47,269 nucleotides of DNA from an uncultured Bacilli bacterium (lineage in GTDB: Bacteria; Bacillota_I; Bacilli_A; RFN20; CAG-631), in the NCBI GenBank assembly GCA_934215405.1, contig CAKPZU010000003.1:1-47269 (forward strand), written 5' to 3'. Each line of letters starts with the position of its first letter. Within the stretch, counting starts at the first letter, position 1. The notes beneath the pieces were generated by a model. The model searched no databases. It saw nothing but the letters and a program-made list of their open reading frames with translations, and was not told the origin of the DNA. Positions 27,290 to 35,690 of the stretch are shown in pieces. Position numbers and translations under genes: made by a program.

Positions 27290-28250
27290 AATAAATTGGT
27301 TTATCGTTAATATCCTTGGAAATATAATTTTCAGGGGAATAACGATATTCACGAGATAAATAATTATTCTTATAATCTGAAGGCGTCATGCCTGTATGCT
27401 TTTTAAATTCATAAATTAGCTGCTGACGATTATTAAAGCCTGTATGAGGACAAATTTCTTCAATTGTAAGATTTGTTTCAATTAAATAATTTTTACATTT
27501 ACTTATACGATAATTATTAAGTGATTGTAGAATTGACATTCCCATATACGCTTTATAAAGTCTTTGTAAATATGCCTTATGAATTCCAGCATAATTTGCA
27601 ATTTCTTCAATGCTTAAATCCTTTGTATAATTATTTTTAATATATTCTTCAGCTTTTTTAATATAAATAATTTTTGCCCCTTGCTGATTTGAGGTTAAGC
27701 ATTTATCCATTTCAACAAACAATTGAATAAATCTTGTAATAACATTACATTCGTTATTCAAAGAATGATCATTATATTGAATTTGATTAATATATTGTGA
27801 AATATAATGCTCTAAATTTTCACTATCAAGAGCTGATATATATTTATTTGAAGAATAAGCAAACTTTTTTAGACCATCAAATTTATCTAAAAACAAACGT
27901 GTATTTAAATTGATTAATCTTTTAGCATCATTAGTAAAGGAATTACTAGGAACAACATCCCATTCTATATTATATAAGGTACAGCTTTCATTCTTATTAA
28001 TTTTTAATTTATGATACGCTCCAGCATCAATTATAATAAAGTATTTTTTACCTAATTTTACTTCTATTTCTTGAAAGCCATCTTTTGTTTTCTTACTTAT
28101 TATTACGCTACAGTTTCCACTTTGGCAATACATAAGTTCAATATATTGATGAGCATGAGTATCCATAGTAAATGAATCCTCAAAAACCTGACGATAATAT
28201 GAATTTGGGATTAAATAAAAATTGTCTAAATCCTTTAAACGATTAATCAT
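27288..28250 (-). CDS. AraC-family transcriptional regulator
   Basis: The 320-residue protein has an N-terminal cupin-like sensor domain (about 20-110; THAHQYIELMYCQSG is the usual opening) and a C-terminal double helix-turn-helix AraC domain (about 195-300). The latter shows LSIEEIANYAGIHKAYLQRLYKAYMG and the signature NLTIEEICPHTGFNNRQQLIYEFKKHTGMTPSDYK. Such regulators commonly sense a sugar and activate the adjacent transport genes. It is divergent from the permease operon and convergent with the esterase gene (4 bases apart). On the minus strand AAGGGTGATGG precedes the ATG, and a TATAAT lies at 28273-28278. The shared element in the permease promoter is its probable target. Confidence 0.88.
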   Translation of the reverse strand: MINRLKDLDNFYLIPNSYYRQVFEDSFTMDTHAHQYIELMYCQSGNCSVIISKKTKDGFQEIEVKLGKKYFIIIDAGAYHKLKINKNESCTLYNIEWDVVPSNSFTNDAKRLINLNTRLFLDKFDGLKKFAYSSNKYISALDSENLEHYISQYINQIQYNDHSLNNECNVITRFIQLFVEMDKCLTSNQQGAKIIYIKKAEEYIKNNYTKDLSIEEIANYAGIHKAYLQRLYKAYMGMSILQSLNNYRISKCKNYLIETNLTIEEICPHTGFNNRQQLIYEFKKHTGMTPSDYKNNYLSREYRYSPENYISKDINDKPIY

Positions 28251-28332
28251 TAACCATCACCCTTTTTTCTTTATTATAGAGCATTAAAAGAAGAAAGGGA
28301 AAAGAAAAAGTATGTTTTTTTATATAAAGTAG

Positions 28333-28400
28333 CATTTTTGTATGAAAAAGAGACATTTTTAGCTACACAAAATTGCTTTTAATATTTTTATTAATATAAA
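28333..28400 (+). promoter_or_regulatory. permease operon promoter and putative AraC site
   Basis: Promoter: TTGCTT (28373-28378), 16 bases, TATAAA (28395-28400). Upstream lie the element TTTTGTATGAAAAAGAGAC (28336-28354), which matches the lamG promoter element at 17/19 positions, and two direct CATTTTT repeats (28333-28339 and 28354-28360) exactly 21 bases apart, two helical turns, as AraC-type proteins often need. The region is shared with the divergent araC gene. Confidence 0.55.
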
Positions 28401-28431
28401 ATAGTAGTTAATAAAAGAGGAGTTGATTTCT

Positions 28432-29391
28432 ATGGATACAATTACTAAAAAAGAAGAGAAAAAACAACATAGAAAATTAATTTTTAAACGAATTAAAGAA
28501 AACAAACAGGTTTATTTAATGATGCTTCCTGTTGTAGCTTTTTTCTTAATATTTGCTTATTTTCCAATGTATGGAATAATTATTGCTTTTAAGGATTATA
28601 GACCATCACTTGGTATATTAAGATCACCATTTTCAAAGCCTTTTTACATCCATTTTAAAAGTGTATTTGATACTCCATATTTCTTTAGAGCTATGAAAAA
28701 CACTCTTATTATTAGCTTAATTAAAATTATATTTTGCTTTCCCGCGCCAATTATATTAGCTTTAATGATGAATGAGTTAAAATCTAAAACCTATAAGAAA
28801 GTTGTCCAAACTATTGTTTATTTACCAAACTTTATTTCTTGGGTTATATTTGGAAGCCTTGTATATGACATCTTTGGATTTGATGGAGTTATTAATTCTA
28901 TTAGATCACTAATGGGGCTTAATGCAAAAGGCTATATGTCTGATGGTCGTTATTATTATTTAATTTTAATTGTATTTTCAATTATTAAAGATGCAGGATG
29001 GGGCTCAATTATTTATATGGCTGCTATGAGTGCTGTTAATCCAAGCTTATATGAGGCTGCTGAAATTGATGGCTGCGGAAGAATTAAAAAAATTATTCAT
29101 GTAACTCTTCCATGTATTGTTCCAATAATTATGATTCAGCTTTTATTATCAATTGGAAACATTATGAACGCTGGCTTTGATGCAGTCTTTAATACATATA
29201 ACAAGAATTTATATGATGTAGCTGATATTTTAGATACTTATATCTATCGTGTTGGCTTAGAGCAAGGAAGCTTTTCAATGGCTACAGCTATAGGCTTATT
29301 CAAATCAGTTATTAACTTTGCTTTATTACTTAGTGCTAACTTTATTGTTAAAAAAGTAAATGGCACTGGTATTTATGATGTTGAGCAATAA
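28432..29391 (+). CDS. carbohydrate ABC transporter permease, LplB-like
   Basis: This is the first membrane subunit of a CUT1-type sugar importer. The 319-residue product has six hydrophobic helices (about 27-47, 92-115, 124-145, 174-195, 220-240, 280-305) and the EAA loop YEAAEIDGCGRIKKIIHVTLP that docks with the ATPase. The opening MLPVVAFFLIFAYFPMYGIIIAFKDY is typical of the LplB/YteP group, which imports oligosaccharides such as those from pectin or hemicellulose. I chose ATG 28432, about 10 bases after AGAGGAG; an upstream TTG at 28423 is too close to that site. It heads the operon. No ATPase gene lies nearby, so MsmK at 8.1 kb is the expected partner. Confidence 0.9.
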   Translation: MDTITKKEEKKQHRKLIFKRIKENKQVYLMMLPVVAFFLIFAYFPMYGIIIAFKDYRPSLGILRSPFSKPFYIHFKSVFDTPYFFRAMKNTLIISLIKIIFCFPAPIILALMMNELKSKTYKKVVQTIVYLPNFISWVIFGSLVYDIFGFDGVINSIRSLMGLNAKGYMSDGRYYYLILIVFSIIKDAGWGSIIYMAAMSAVNPSLYEAAEIDGCGRIKKIIHVTLPCIVPIIMIQLLLSIGNIMNAGFDAVFNTYNKNLYDVADILDTYIYRVGLEQGSFSMATAIGLFKSVINFALLLSANFIVKKVNGTGIYDVEQ

Positions 29392-29404
29392 AGGAGATGA
29401 CATT

Positions 29405-30289
29405 ATGAAAAAGAATAAAAGTAAGCGTAATAAAAATAGTGCCTTTGATATTGTTATAATTGTTATTCTAGCTTTATTTTCAATTTGCTGTCTATATCCA
29501 TTTATAAACATATTGTTAACTTCGTTTTCAACAGAAGCCGACTATTTAAATTCTAATATATTAGTTATTCCTCGTCACTTTAATATTGAATCATATCGTT
29601 ATATTTTCTTAGAGGGCGGAATGCTAAAATCCTTTGGAATATCAGGCTTAGTTTCAATTTGTGGTGTAATTTATAGTATGCTATTAACTTCACTTGGAGC
29701 CTATGTATTATCAAAGAAAAGGCTTCCTGGTCAAAAAATATTCTTTACAATGATTTTAATTACTATGTTTTTTGGTGGAGGCATTATTCCGTTTTTCTTC
29801 GTATTAAAGTCTTTAAAACTTTATAACTCATTACTTGGTTTATTTATTCCATTTGGTATTAGCTCATATAACATGATAGTTTTAAGAAATTTCTTTGTAT
29901 CAGTACCAGATGAGGTAATTGAATCAGCAAAGCTTGATGGAGCTAGTGACTTTACAATTTTAACTCGCATTGTAGTTCCATTATCAAAAGCCGGCTTTGC
30001 AACTATTATGCTATTTTATTTTGTTGGATTTTATAATGATTGGTATTGGCCAATGATTTTAATACAGAATGAAGACTTGTATCCATTATCATTAAAGCTT
30101 AGAAATATATTATCAAATGCTCAAGCTGCCGATTATTATAAACAAATAAATGTAGATTCTGGTTTACTATATTCAAAAGGACAAGACTCTGCATCAATTA
30201 TTGTTTCACTTATTCCAATTCTAGTTATTTACCCATTTGTTCAAAAATATTTTGTTAAGGGTGTAATGCTAGGTTCAGTAAAATCTTAA
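29405..30289 (+). CDS. carbohydrate ABC transporter permease, YtcP-like
   Basis: This is the second membrane subunit of the same importer. The 294 residues have about six hydrophobic helices (first at about 15-38) and the EAA loop ESAKLDGASDFTILTRIVVPLSKAG. Family features include SFSTEADYLNSNI, ITMFFGGGIIPFFFVLKSL and the C-terminal YPFVQKYFVKGVMLGSVK. The start at 29405 follows AAAGGAG; an in-frame ATG at 29360 lies inside the upstream permease and is unlikely. The genes are 13 bases apart. LplB/YtcP pairs usually work with an LplA-type binding lipoprotein, and one lies three kilobases downstream. Confidence 0.9.
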   Translation: MKKNKSKRNKNSAFDIVIIVILALFSICCLYPFINILLTSFSTEADYLNSNILVIPRHFNIESYRYIFLEGGMLKSFGISGLVSICGVIYSMLLTSLGAYVLSKKRLPGQKIFFTMILITMFFGGGIIPFFFVLKSLKLYNSLLGLFIPFGISSYNMIVLRNFFVSVPDEVIESAKLDGASDFTILTRIVVPLSKAGFATIMLFYFVGFYNDWYWPMILIQNEDLYPLSLKLRNILSNAQAADYYKQINVDSGLLYSKGQDSASIIVSLIPILVIYPFVQKYFVKGVMLGSVKS

Positions 30290-30304
30290 TTTTGAGGAAT
30301 TATT

Positions 30305-32389
30305 ATGAAATACATTACTATTAAAGAAAATGGAATAAATTTAATTTTTAAAATAGAAAACAATAAAATCTTTTTAGTTCATTTTGGACTTGATGAATTT
30401 AACGAAGAAATCATTAATAATGATAATACCTTATATCAAAATTATAGACTTTTTGAATTACAACTATCAGGAAAAGATCAGCCAATTCATCGAGGCGCTA
30501 AAAATATTTGTACTTCTGAAGGAAATGAAGCTTTATTTGATTCAATAAATGATTATAAAAATGAATATGGACGAAAAGTTGAAATTGTTTTAAAAACAAA
30601 TGATTGCATAATCCAAGTTAATTATCAATTCTATAATAATATTAAATCAGTAAGAACATGGACAAATGTAAAAAATATCAAAAATGAAGATATAATTATT
30701 GAGCATATAAGTTCATTTGTCTTATATGGAATTTCTAAAGAATGTTTAAATAATAACTATGATGATGTAATTTTATGGTCTACTAACAATTCTTGGTATT
30801 GTGAAGGACAATGGATAAAAAAGCCGTTAAAGGATTATGGTATTTATAGAGTAAATAATATGCATTCTATGGCAAGAGCCTTGATATCTAATACTGGTAG
30901 CTGGAGTAGTAAGGAACATTTACCAATTGGATGTATTGAACAAGTTCACAGCAATCAATTCATGATGTTTGAAATTGAAAGTGGTGGCAGTTGGAATTTT
31001 GAGCTTAGCGCTTGCTTTAATCAAATATATATTAATTTATTTGGACCATCGAGTGAAGAAAATCAATGGTATAAAAAGCTTAAGCCTAATGAATCATTTA
31101 ATTCAGTCTATTCTTGTATTTCATTTTCTAATGAATCAATTTATAAGGCTACTAATGAGATGATAAATTATCGAAGAATTATTAGGAAAAAATATAGTGA
31201 ATATAATAAACTCTCTGTAATTTATAATCCTTATATGAATGATGCCTGGGATTATCCAAATGAAGAATTAGTTAAAGATGCTATAAAAGTTGCTAGTAAT
31301 ATTGGTTGTGATATCTTTTGTATAGATGCTGGTTGGTTTGGCAAAGAAAGCGATATAATGCGTTATATAGGTAATTGGGAAGAATCTAAATGTCGTTTCC
31401 CAAGTGGATTAAATACTACATTAAATCTTATTAAAGAATCAAATATGATTCCTGGACTATGGTTAGAGGTTGAAACAGTAGGTATTGATTCTCCTTTAAG
31501 AAATAAATTTCCACATGATTGCTTCTTTAATAGAAATGGAAAAGTACCTATTAACAATAATCGTATTCAGCTTGATTATACTAATTTAATCATTAAAGAA
31601 TACTATAGTAATGTTTTAAATAGAATTATGAATGATTATCAAATTGGTTATATAAAAATGGATTATAATCATGATTCTGGAGCAGGCACAGAAATAAATG
31701 CTATAAGCTTTGGAGAAGGCTTAATGAATCATATCGATGCATATAGCAAATGGATAAACAATATAATGGATAAATATAAAAATTTAATTATTGAGTATTG
31801 TGCAAGTGGTGGCTTAAGAATGGATTATTACCATTTAAAGGATTATTCAATTTGTTCAATATCTGATCAAACAAATTATAAAGAGGTTCCTTATATTGCA
31901 GCTAACATTGCTTTTGCTGGTACTCCTGAGCAAATGGGAGTTTGGTGTTATCCATTAAAAGGCTGTGATAAAGAAGAAGTAATATTTAATGTCGTTAATT
32001 GCTTATTACTAAGAATGCAATTATCTGGTGGTGTTAGATTTCAAGAAAAAGCAAATAAAGAATTATTAATAGAAGGTATTAAATATCATAAGAAAATTAA
32101 TAAAAACAAATGTAATGCTTTATCTATTTGGCCACTTGGGTTTGTAAAATACAATGATGATAAAGCTTCTTATGGCTTAAAAATTAATAATAAAATATAT
32201 TTAGCTATATGGAATATGAAGACTATAAAGGAAATAACTATTCCACTTAATGAATATAAAGTTAAAAACATTAAAATTGGTTATCCTAGCAATGATAATT
32301 TAAAATGGAACTTTATTGATAATAACTTAAAAGTATACTTTGAAAATGAATATCAAGCTAGATTATTTGAAATAGAACTAACTAAATAA
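30305..32389 (+). CDS. GH36-family alpha-galactosidase (first of three)
   Basis: This glycoside hydrolase is expected to release terminal alpha-galactose from oligosaccharides by the retaining mechanism. The 694 residues have an N-terminal beta-supersandwich (about 1-295) and a (beta/alpha)8 barrel (about 305-600) followed by a beta domain. Key motifs are IDAGWFG, WEESKCRFPSGL, GLWLEVE, the nucleophile in IKMDYN (Asp453), the substrate-binding YCASGGLRMDY, and the acid/base in SISDQTN (Asp521). There is no signal peptide, so it acts in the cytoplasm on imported sugars. GAGG precedes the ATG, 15 bases after the permease gene. Real specificity within GH36 cannot be read from sequence alone. Confidence 0.88.
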   Translation: MKYITIKENGINLIFKIENNKIFLVHFGLDEFNEEIINNDNTLYQNYRLFELQLSGKDQPIHRGAKNICTSEGNEALFDSINDYKNEYGRKVEIVLKTNDCIIQVNYQFYNNIKSVRTWTNVKNIKNEDIIIEHISSFVLYGISKECLNNNYDDVILWSTNNSWYCEGQWIKKPLKDYGIYRVNNMHSMARALISNTGSWSSKEHLPIGCIEQVHSNQFMMFEIESGGSWNFELSACFNQIYINLFGPSSEENQWYKKLKPNESFNSVYSCISFSNESIYKATNEMINYRRIIRKKYSEYNKLSVIYNPYMNDAWDYPNEELVKDAIKVASNIGCDIFCIDAGWFGKESDIMRYIGNWEESKCRFPSGLNTTLNLIKESNMIPGLWLEVETVGIDSPLRNKFPHDCFFNRNGKVPINNNRIQLDYTNLIIKEYYSNVLNRIMNDYQIGYIKMDYNHDSGAGTEINAISFGEGLMNHIDAYSKWINNIMDKYKNLIIEYCASGGLRMDYYHLKDYSICSISDQTNYKEVPYIAANIAFAGTPEQMGVWCYPLKGCDKEEVIFNVVNCLLLRMQLSGGVRFQEKANKELLIEGIKYHKKINKNKCNALSIWPLGFVKYNDDKASYGLKINNKIYLAIWNMKTIKEITIPLNEYKVKNIKIGYPSNDNLKWNFIDNNLKVYFENEYQARLFEIELTK

Positions 32390-32460
32390 TTAGGAAATAA
32401 ACACTATTAAAGTGTTAAAATAAAAGCCATTAGCACGGCTTAAAACTGCTAAGAAAGGTA

Positions 32461-32492
32461 AATGAATTAATAATTATTGATATAAATTCATT
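32461..32492 (+). promoter_or_regulatory. hairpin between ribosome binding site and start codon of the binding-protein gene
   Basis: AATGAATT (32461-32468) pairs perfectly with AATTCATT (32485-32492), which abuts the ATG at 32493. The purine-rich AAGAAAGG lies just before the hairpin, otherwise too far (about 35 bases) from the ATG. The 32390-32460 stretch also holds small inverted repeats (AACACT/AGTGTT at 32400-32416; TTAGCA/TGCTAA near 32430-32452). These may regulate translation or protect the mRNA of this highly needed subunit. Confidence 0.4.
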
Positions 32493-34268
32493 ATGGTACA
32501 ATCTATGAAAAGGAATGCTAAATTATTATCTCTTATGCTTATTGGTTTGATTACAATGACTGGTTGTAATAATCAAAATAGTGTAGATGAAAATGGTCGT
32601 GTTATTTATAATGGTGGAGATGGTATGAATGATAATAAGCTTACTATTTTCCGTTGGAACTTTGCTGGTATTAACTCAGCAAAAAAAGCAAATACTACAA
32701 TCTATAAAAAATTAAAAGAGGTTTGTGGAATGAATTTACAAGCATCTAGTGCTTCAGCTGGAGATTGGCAAACAAAACTAAATACAATGTTTGGTACACA
32801 AATGCTTCCAGATATTTTTGTAAGCATGGGACCTGAACGTTCAAGCTTATATAATTCTATGATAGATGATGGTGTATTAGTTTGTGTTTCTGATTTTGTA
32901 AGTGAAACTAAGTATCCAAATATTTATCATCAATTACAAAAATATGACTTTTTAACAAAAAATCTTTCTTACACTAAAGGAAAGCATTGGTCAATTCCTG
33001 TTTCTTGGAATCTTGAGCATACAATGTATATTCGCCTTGACTGGCTAAATAACTTAAATAAAAAAGAAAAGCTAACTCGTATTATTGCTGATGAGCAAAA
33101 TATTAGTGAAAGTAGTGTAAGTGATGAAATGCTTGAAAGATATAAATTCACTGAGCCAAAGAATTTACTTGAATTTTATCGTTTATGTCGTGCATTTACA
33201 TTATATGATCCTGATGAAAATGGTAAGGATGATACATATGGCTATACATCAGCTGCTGGAGAGGATTTATTTGCTGATTGTTGGATGTTTATTGCCCTAA
33301 ATGGTGGTTGGAATAGTATGATTGATCCTGATAAGGATGGAATTTATGAACCAAGCTGGACAAGTGAAGGTTGTAAGAAGGCTATTGCCTTTTTAAATGA
33401 TTTATATAAGTCTGGCTATGTTCAACCTAATTTCTATGAAAACACAACAGATAGTAAGCAAGAAGCTTTTGCTAAAGGTAATGTTGGTATGATTGAAGGA
33501 CATGCTTGGTATAACAACATTGTTAGAAGCTTTATTGCTGCTAATACTACATCTACTTATGCTCCAACAATTGAAGAAGCTTCAAATATTATCGGAATGT
33601 TTATGCCACCAGCTGGCCCTACAGGTGTTAGAGGAATTTCTGGTAATCCTAACTTCTGGACAGTTACATGCTTAAATAATGGTATGTCAAATGCCGAATT
33701 AACAGCAGCTTTAAAATTAATCGATTACATGCTAAGTGATGAAGGACATGATCTTCTTATATATGGTCAAGAAGGTGAACACTTTAAATATGAAGATGGA
33801 AAAAGAGTAAGCCTTATGGGAAAAGCTGCTGATGGCTTTAATCGTACATTATCTGAGGTTGATGCTTGTGCTGAAATTGCCTCAGTTACAAACTGGTCTA
33901 CTGGTTATTTAACTCCTTATCAAACAAATGCTGATAAGGTATTAACTGTAATGGAACAAGCAAAATCTTATTTAACTTATCCTGATTATCCATTTTTACA
34001 AACTGATTCATATGTAAAATATTGGGATATTATTCGTGACTTTGCTGAAGAGCAAGTATTTAAAATGCTATGCTCTGATTCAACATATGCTGGAAAACAA
34101 AGCTATAAAAATGGCTTTAAAATCCCAACATCTTATGATGAGGTTGGTGTGTATACAAAAGCTTATAATGATGCCTTTACAACTTTTGTAAATAATTATA
34201 ATCAACAAGGTGGTAGTGCTATTACAAAAGAATACAATGAAGCTATTAAAACAGCTATGAAGGCTTAA
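32493..34268 (+). CDS. carbohydrate ABC transporter substrate-binding lipoprotein, LplA-like
   Basis: This is the membrane-anchored receptor that captures oligosaccharide for the LplB/YtcP-type permeases. The 591-residue product (large, as in the LplA group) has a lipoprotein signal with lipobox MTGC (Cys near 25). The binding-protein fold includes FGTQMLPDIFVSMG, YIRLDWLNNL, the Ca-loop-like DPDENGKDDTYGY and DPDKDGIYEP, and KGNVGMIEGHAWY. ATG 32493 is the reported start; ATG 32505 (MKRNAKLLSL) is equally possible, and neither has a close ribosome binding site unless the leader hairpin is folded. It lies between a GH36 gene and two small exoprotein genes. Confidence 0.9.
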   Translation: MVQSMKRNAKLLSLMLIGLITMTGCNNQNSVDENGRVIYNGGDGMNDNKLTIFRWNFAGINSAKKANTTIYKKLKEVCGMNLQASSASAGDWQTKLNTMFGTQMLPDIFVSMGPERSSLYNSMIDDGVLVCVSDFVSETKYPNIYHQLQKYDFLTKNLSYTKGKHWSIPVSWNLEHTMYIRLDWLNNLNKKEKLTRIIADEQNISESSVSDEMLERYKFTEPKNLLEFYRLCRAFTLYDPDENGKDDTYGYTSAAGEDLFADCWMFIALNGGWNSMIDPDKDGIYEPSWTSEGCKKAIAFLNDLYKSGYVQPNFYENTTDSKQEAFAKGNVGMIEGHAWYNNIVRSFIAANTTSTYAPTIEEASNIIGMFMPPAGPTGVRGISGNPNFWTVTCLNNGMSNAELTAALKLIDYMLSDEGHDLLIYGQEGEHFKYEDGKRVSLMGKAADGFNRTLSEVDACAEIASVTNWSTGYLTPYQTNADKVLTVMEQAKSYLTYPDYPFLQTDSYVKYWDIIRDFAEEQVFKMLCSDSTYAGKQSYKNGFKIPTSYDEVGVYTKAYNDAFTTFVNNYNQQGGSAITKEYNEAIKTAMKA

Positions 34269-34280
34269 GAGGGTATATTT

Positions 34281-35066
34281 ATGAAATCATTATTATTACT
34301 ATCTTTAGCTTTTAGTAGCTTATTATCAACAAATCAGCCATTAAGCTATAACACCTCTTCACCAATTTTAAATCAAGGTGAAAATGGATTTTATTATGCT
34401 TGGGGCACTCCATCAAATTATTTACTAATGGAATATGGCTTATCATCAAGTGGTAATTTATCTTGGCATGGGCTTGAATCATATCAAACAGTAAGTGGTA
34501 GCTCACTTCATCCAGGAGAAGCTTGGGGTTCAATGGTTATTTGGGTTGCACCATGCTCAGGAAAGGTTAATCTGAATGGCTTTATGGAAAAAGGAACTAA
34601 TCAAGGAGATGGTGTGAATCTTGGAATTTATCATCATAGTTTTGAAAATAAAAGTGAAGAAGCTTTATTTTCTAAATTCGTTGAAAGTAGTTCTGAAACA
34701 CTAAAATTTGATTACAATGAAACAATATCTATTAAAAAGGGAGATTCAATAATCTTTTATTGTGACTCTGGAATGGCTCATTCAAATAGCAGTGATAGCT
34801 GTGGCTGTCCATTTGTAATTTCTTATACACAAATGGAAAATGACTTAGTAGAAAATGAAGATTTAAGTAAATATTTATGTGTTGGTAGAGCCGGAGATAT
34901 TGGTGGATTTACTCATGTTGATACTAAATTTGCTGCCTCTGATTTATCTGGTAATCAAAAAAAAACAAATAAAGGCTGCAAGGGTGAAATGGCCTCTTTA
35001 TTTACAGGACTAGCTGCTTTTTATGCTTTATTAACTATTAAAAGGAGAAAGAACAATGAAAATTAA
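34281..35066 (+). CDS. secreted beta-sandwich protein with GCKG C-terminal anchor tail
   Basis: No named family was recognised. The 261 residues have a signal peptide (about 1-17), a middle domain (about 45-190) rich in Trp, Gly and Ser with the pattern W-V-APCSGKVNLNG then GDGVNLGIY, and the tail NKGCKG (Cys233), hydrophobic stretch, KRRK. The pattern recurs in the next gene product (APATGKIHV, GDGVVFSI), so the two are likely paralogues with a jelly-roll or beta-sandwich fold. Lying between a sugar-binding lipoprotein and an alpha-galactosidase, a carbohydrate-binding role is a fair guess. Two Cys pairs in SDSCGCPF are notable for a Gram-positive exoprotein. GAGGG precedes the ATG; the next gene overlaps by 11 bases. 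Confidence 0.7.
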   Translation: MKSLLLLSLAFSSLLSTNQPLSYNTSSPILNQGENGFYYAWGTPSNYLLMEYGLSSSGNLSWHGLESYQTVSGSSLHPGEAWGSMVIWVAPCSGKVNLNGFMEKGTNQGDGVNLGIYHHSFENKSEEALFSKFVESSSETLKFDYNETISIKKGDSIIFYCDSGMAHSNSSDSCGCPFVISYTQMENDLVENEDLSKYLCVGRAGDIGGFTHVDTKFAASDLSGNQKKTNKGCKGEMASLFTGLAAFYALLTIKRRKNNEN

Positions 35067-35682
35067 AAAATTACTATTAGCTCTTCTATTTGCTGTTTCT
35101 TCTTTGGCAAGCTGTAATAGCAATAATACAAATGTAAAAAGTGAAGAGGTTGACGATTATAAATTGTATTTAAATGAAACTTTTAATAGTGTAAAGGATT
35201 TATCAGATGCTCAAGGCTATAGGAATTGGTATTATTATTGTGGTGATACTGATGATAATAGCTTATCATTAATGACCTTTAATGATTATTATGGCCGTTG
35301 GTGTAGTAGATATCAAACATTATTTTATTCAACATATATGTGGGGATCATTTTGGTTACCTGAGGATCAACAAGGATATGGTATAGGAATGGGCTTTAAA
35401 GCTCCAGCTACTGGAAAAATACATGTTAGCTGTAAGGTAAGGCTACTAGCTGAAGAAAGATTTAATAGTGGAGATGGTGTTGTATTTTCTATTACTGATA
35501 TAAATGGTGACCCTTATGATGGTGGTGAAATAAAACCTCGTGATGGCGGTAAAGACTTTATCTATGAATTTGATACTAATATTGTTAAAGATAATCAAAT
35601 TCTATTTATGCTTTATCCAAATAATTCTAATCAAAACGACTTTACTGATGTAAATATTACAATTAATTATGTTGAAGGGTAG
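35056..35682 (+). CDS. lipoprotein paralogous to the preceding exoprotein
   Basis: The 208-residue product has a lipoprotein signal with lipobox LASC (Cys near 20), so unlike its neighbour it is anchored by lipid. The body (about 35-208) has many Trp and Tyr residues (YRNWYYYCGD, YGRWCSRY, MWGSFWLPE), then KAPATGKIHVSCKV and SGDGVVFSITD, the same two motifs as in the upstream protein. A carbohydrate-binding accessory function is inferred from fold pattern and context only. AAAGGAG precedes the ATG within the previous gene. The stop is followed after 8 bases by the second GH36 gene. Confidence 0.7.
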   Translation: MKIKKLLLALLFAVSSLASCNSNNTNVKSEEVDDYKLYLNETFNSVKDLSDAQGYRNWYYYCGDTDDNSLSLMTFNDYYGRWCSRYQTLFYSTYMWGSFWLPEDQQGYGIGMGFKAPATGKIHVSCKVRLLAEERFNSGDGVVFSITDINGDPYDGGEIKPRDGGKDFIYEFDTNIVKDNQILFMLYPNNSNQNDFTDVNITINYVEG

Positions 35683-35690
35683 GATATAAA

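Noticed and set aside
28423..28431. TTG start for the first permease
   Set aside because: It lies almost on the AGAGGAG site; ATG 28432 has normal spacing.
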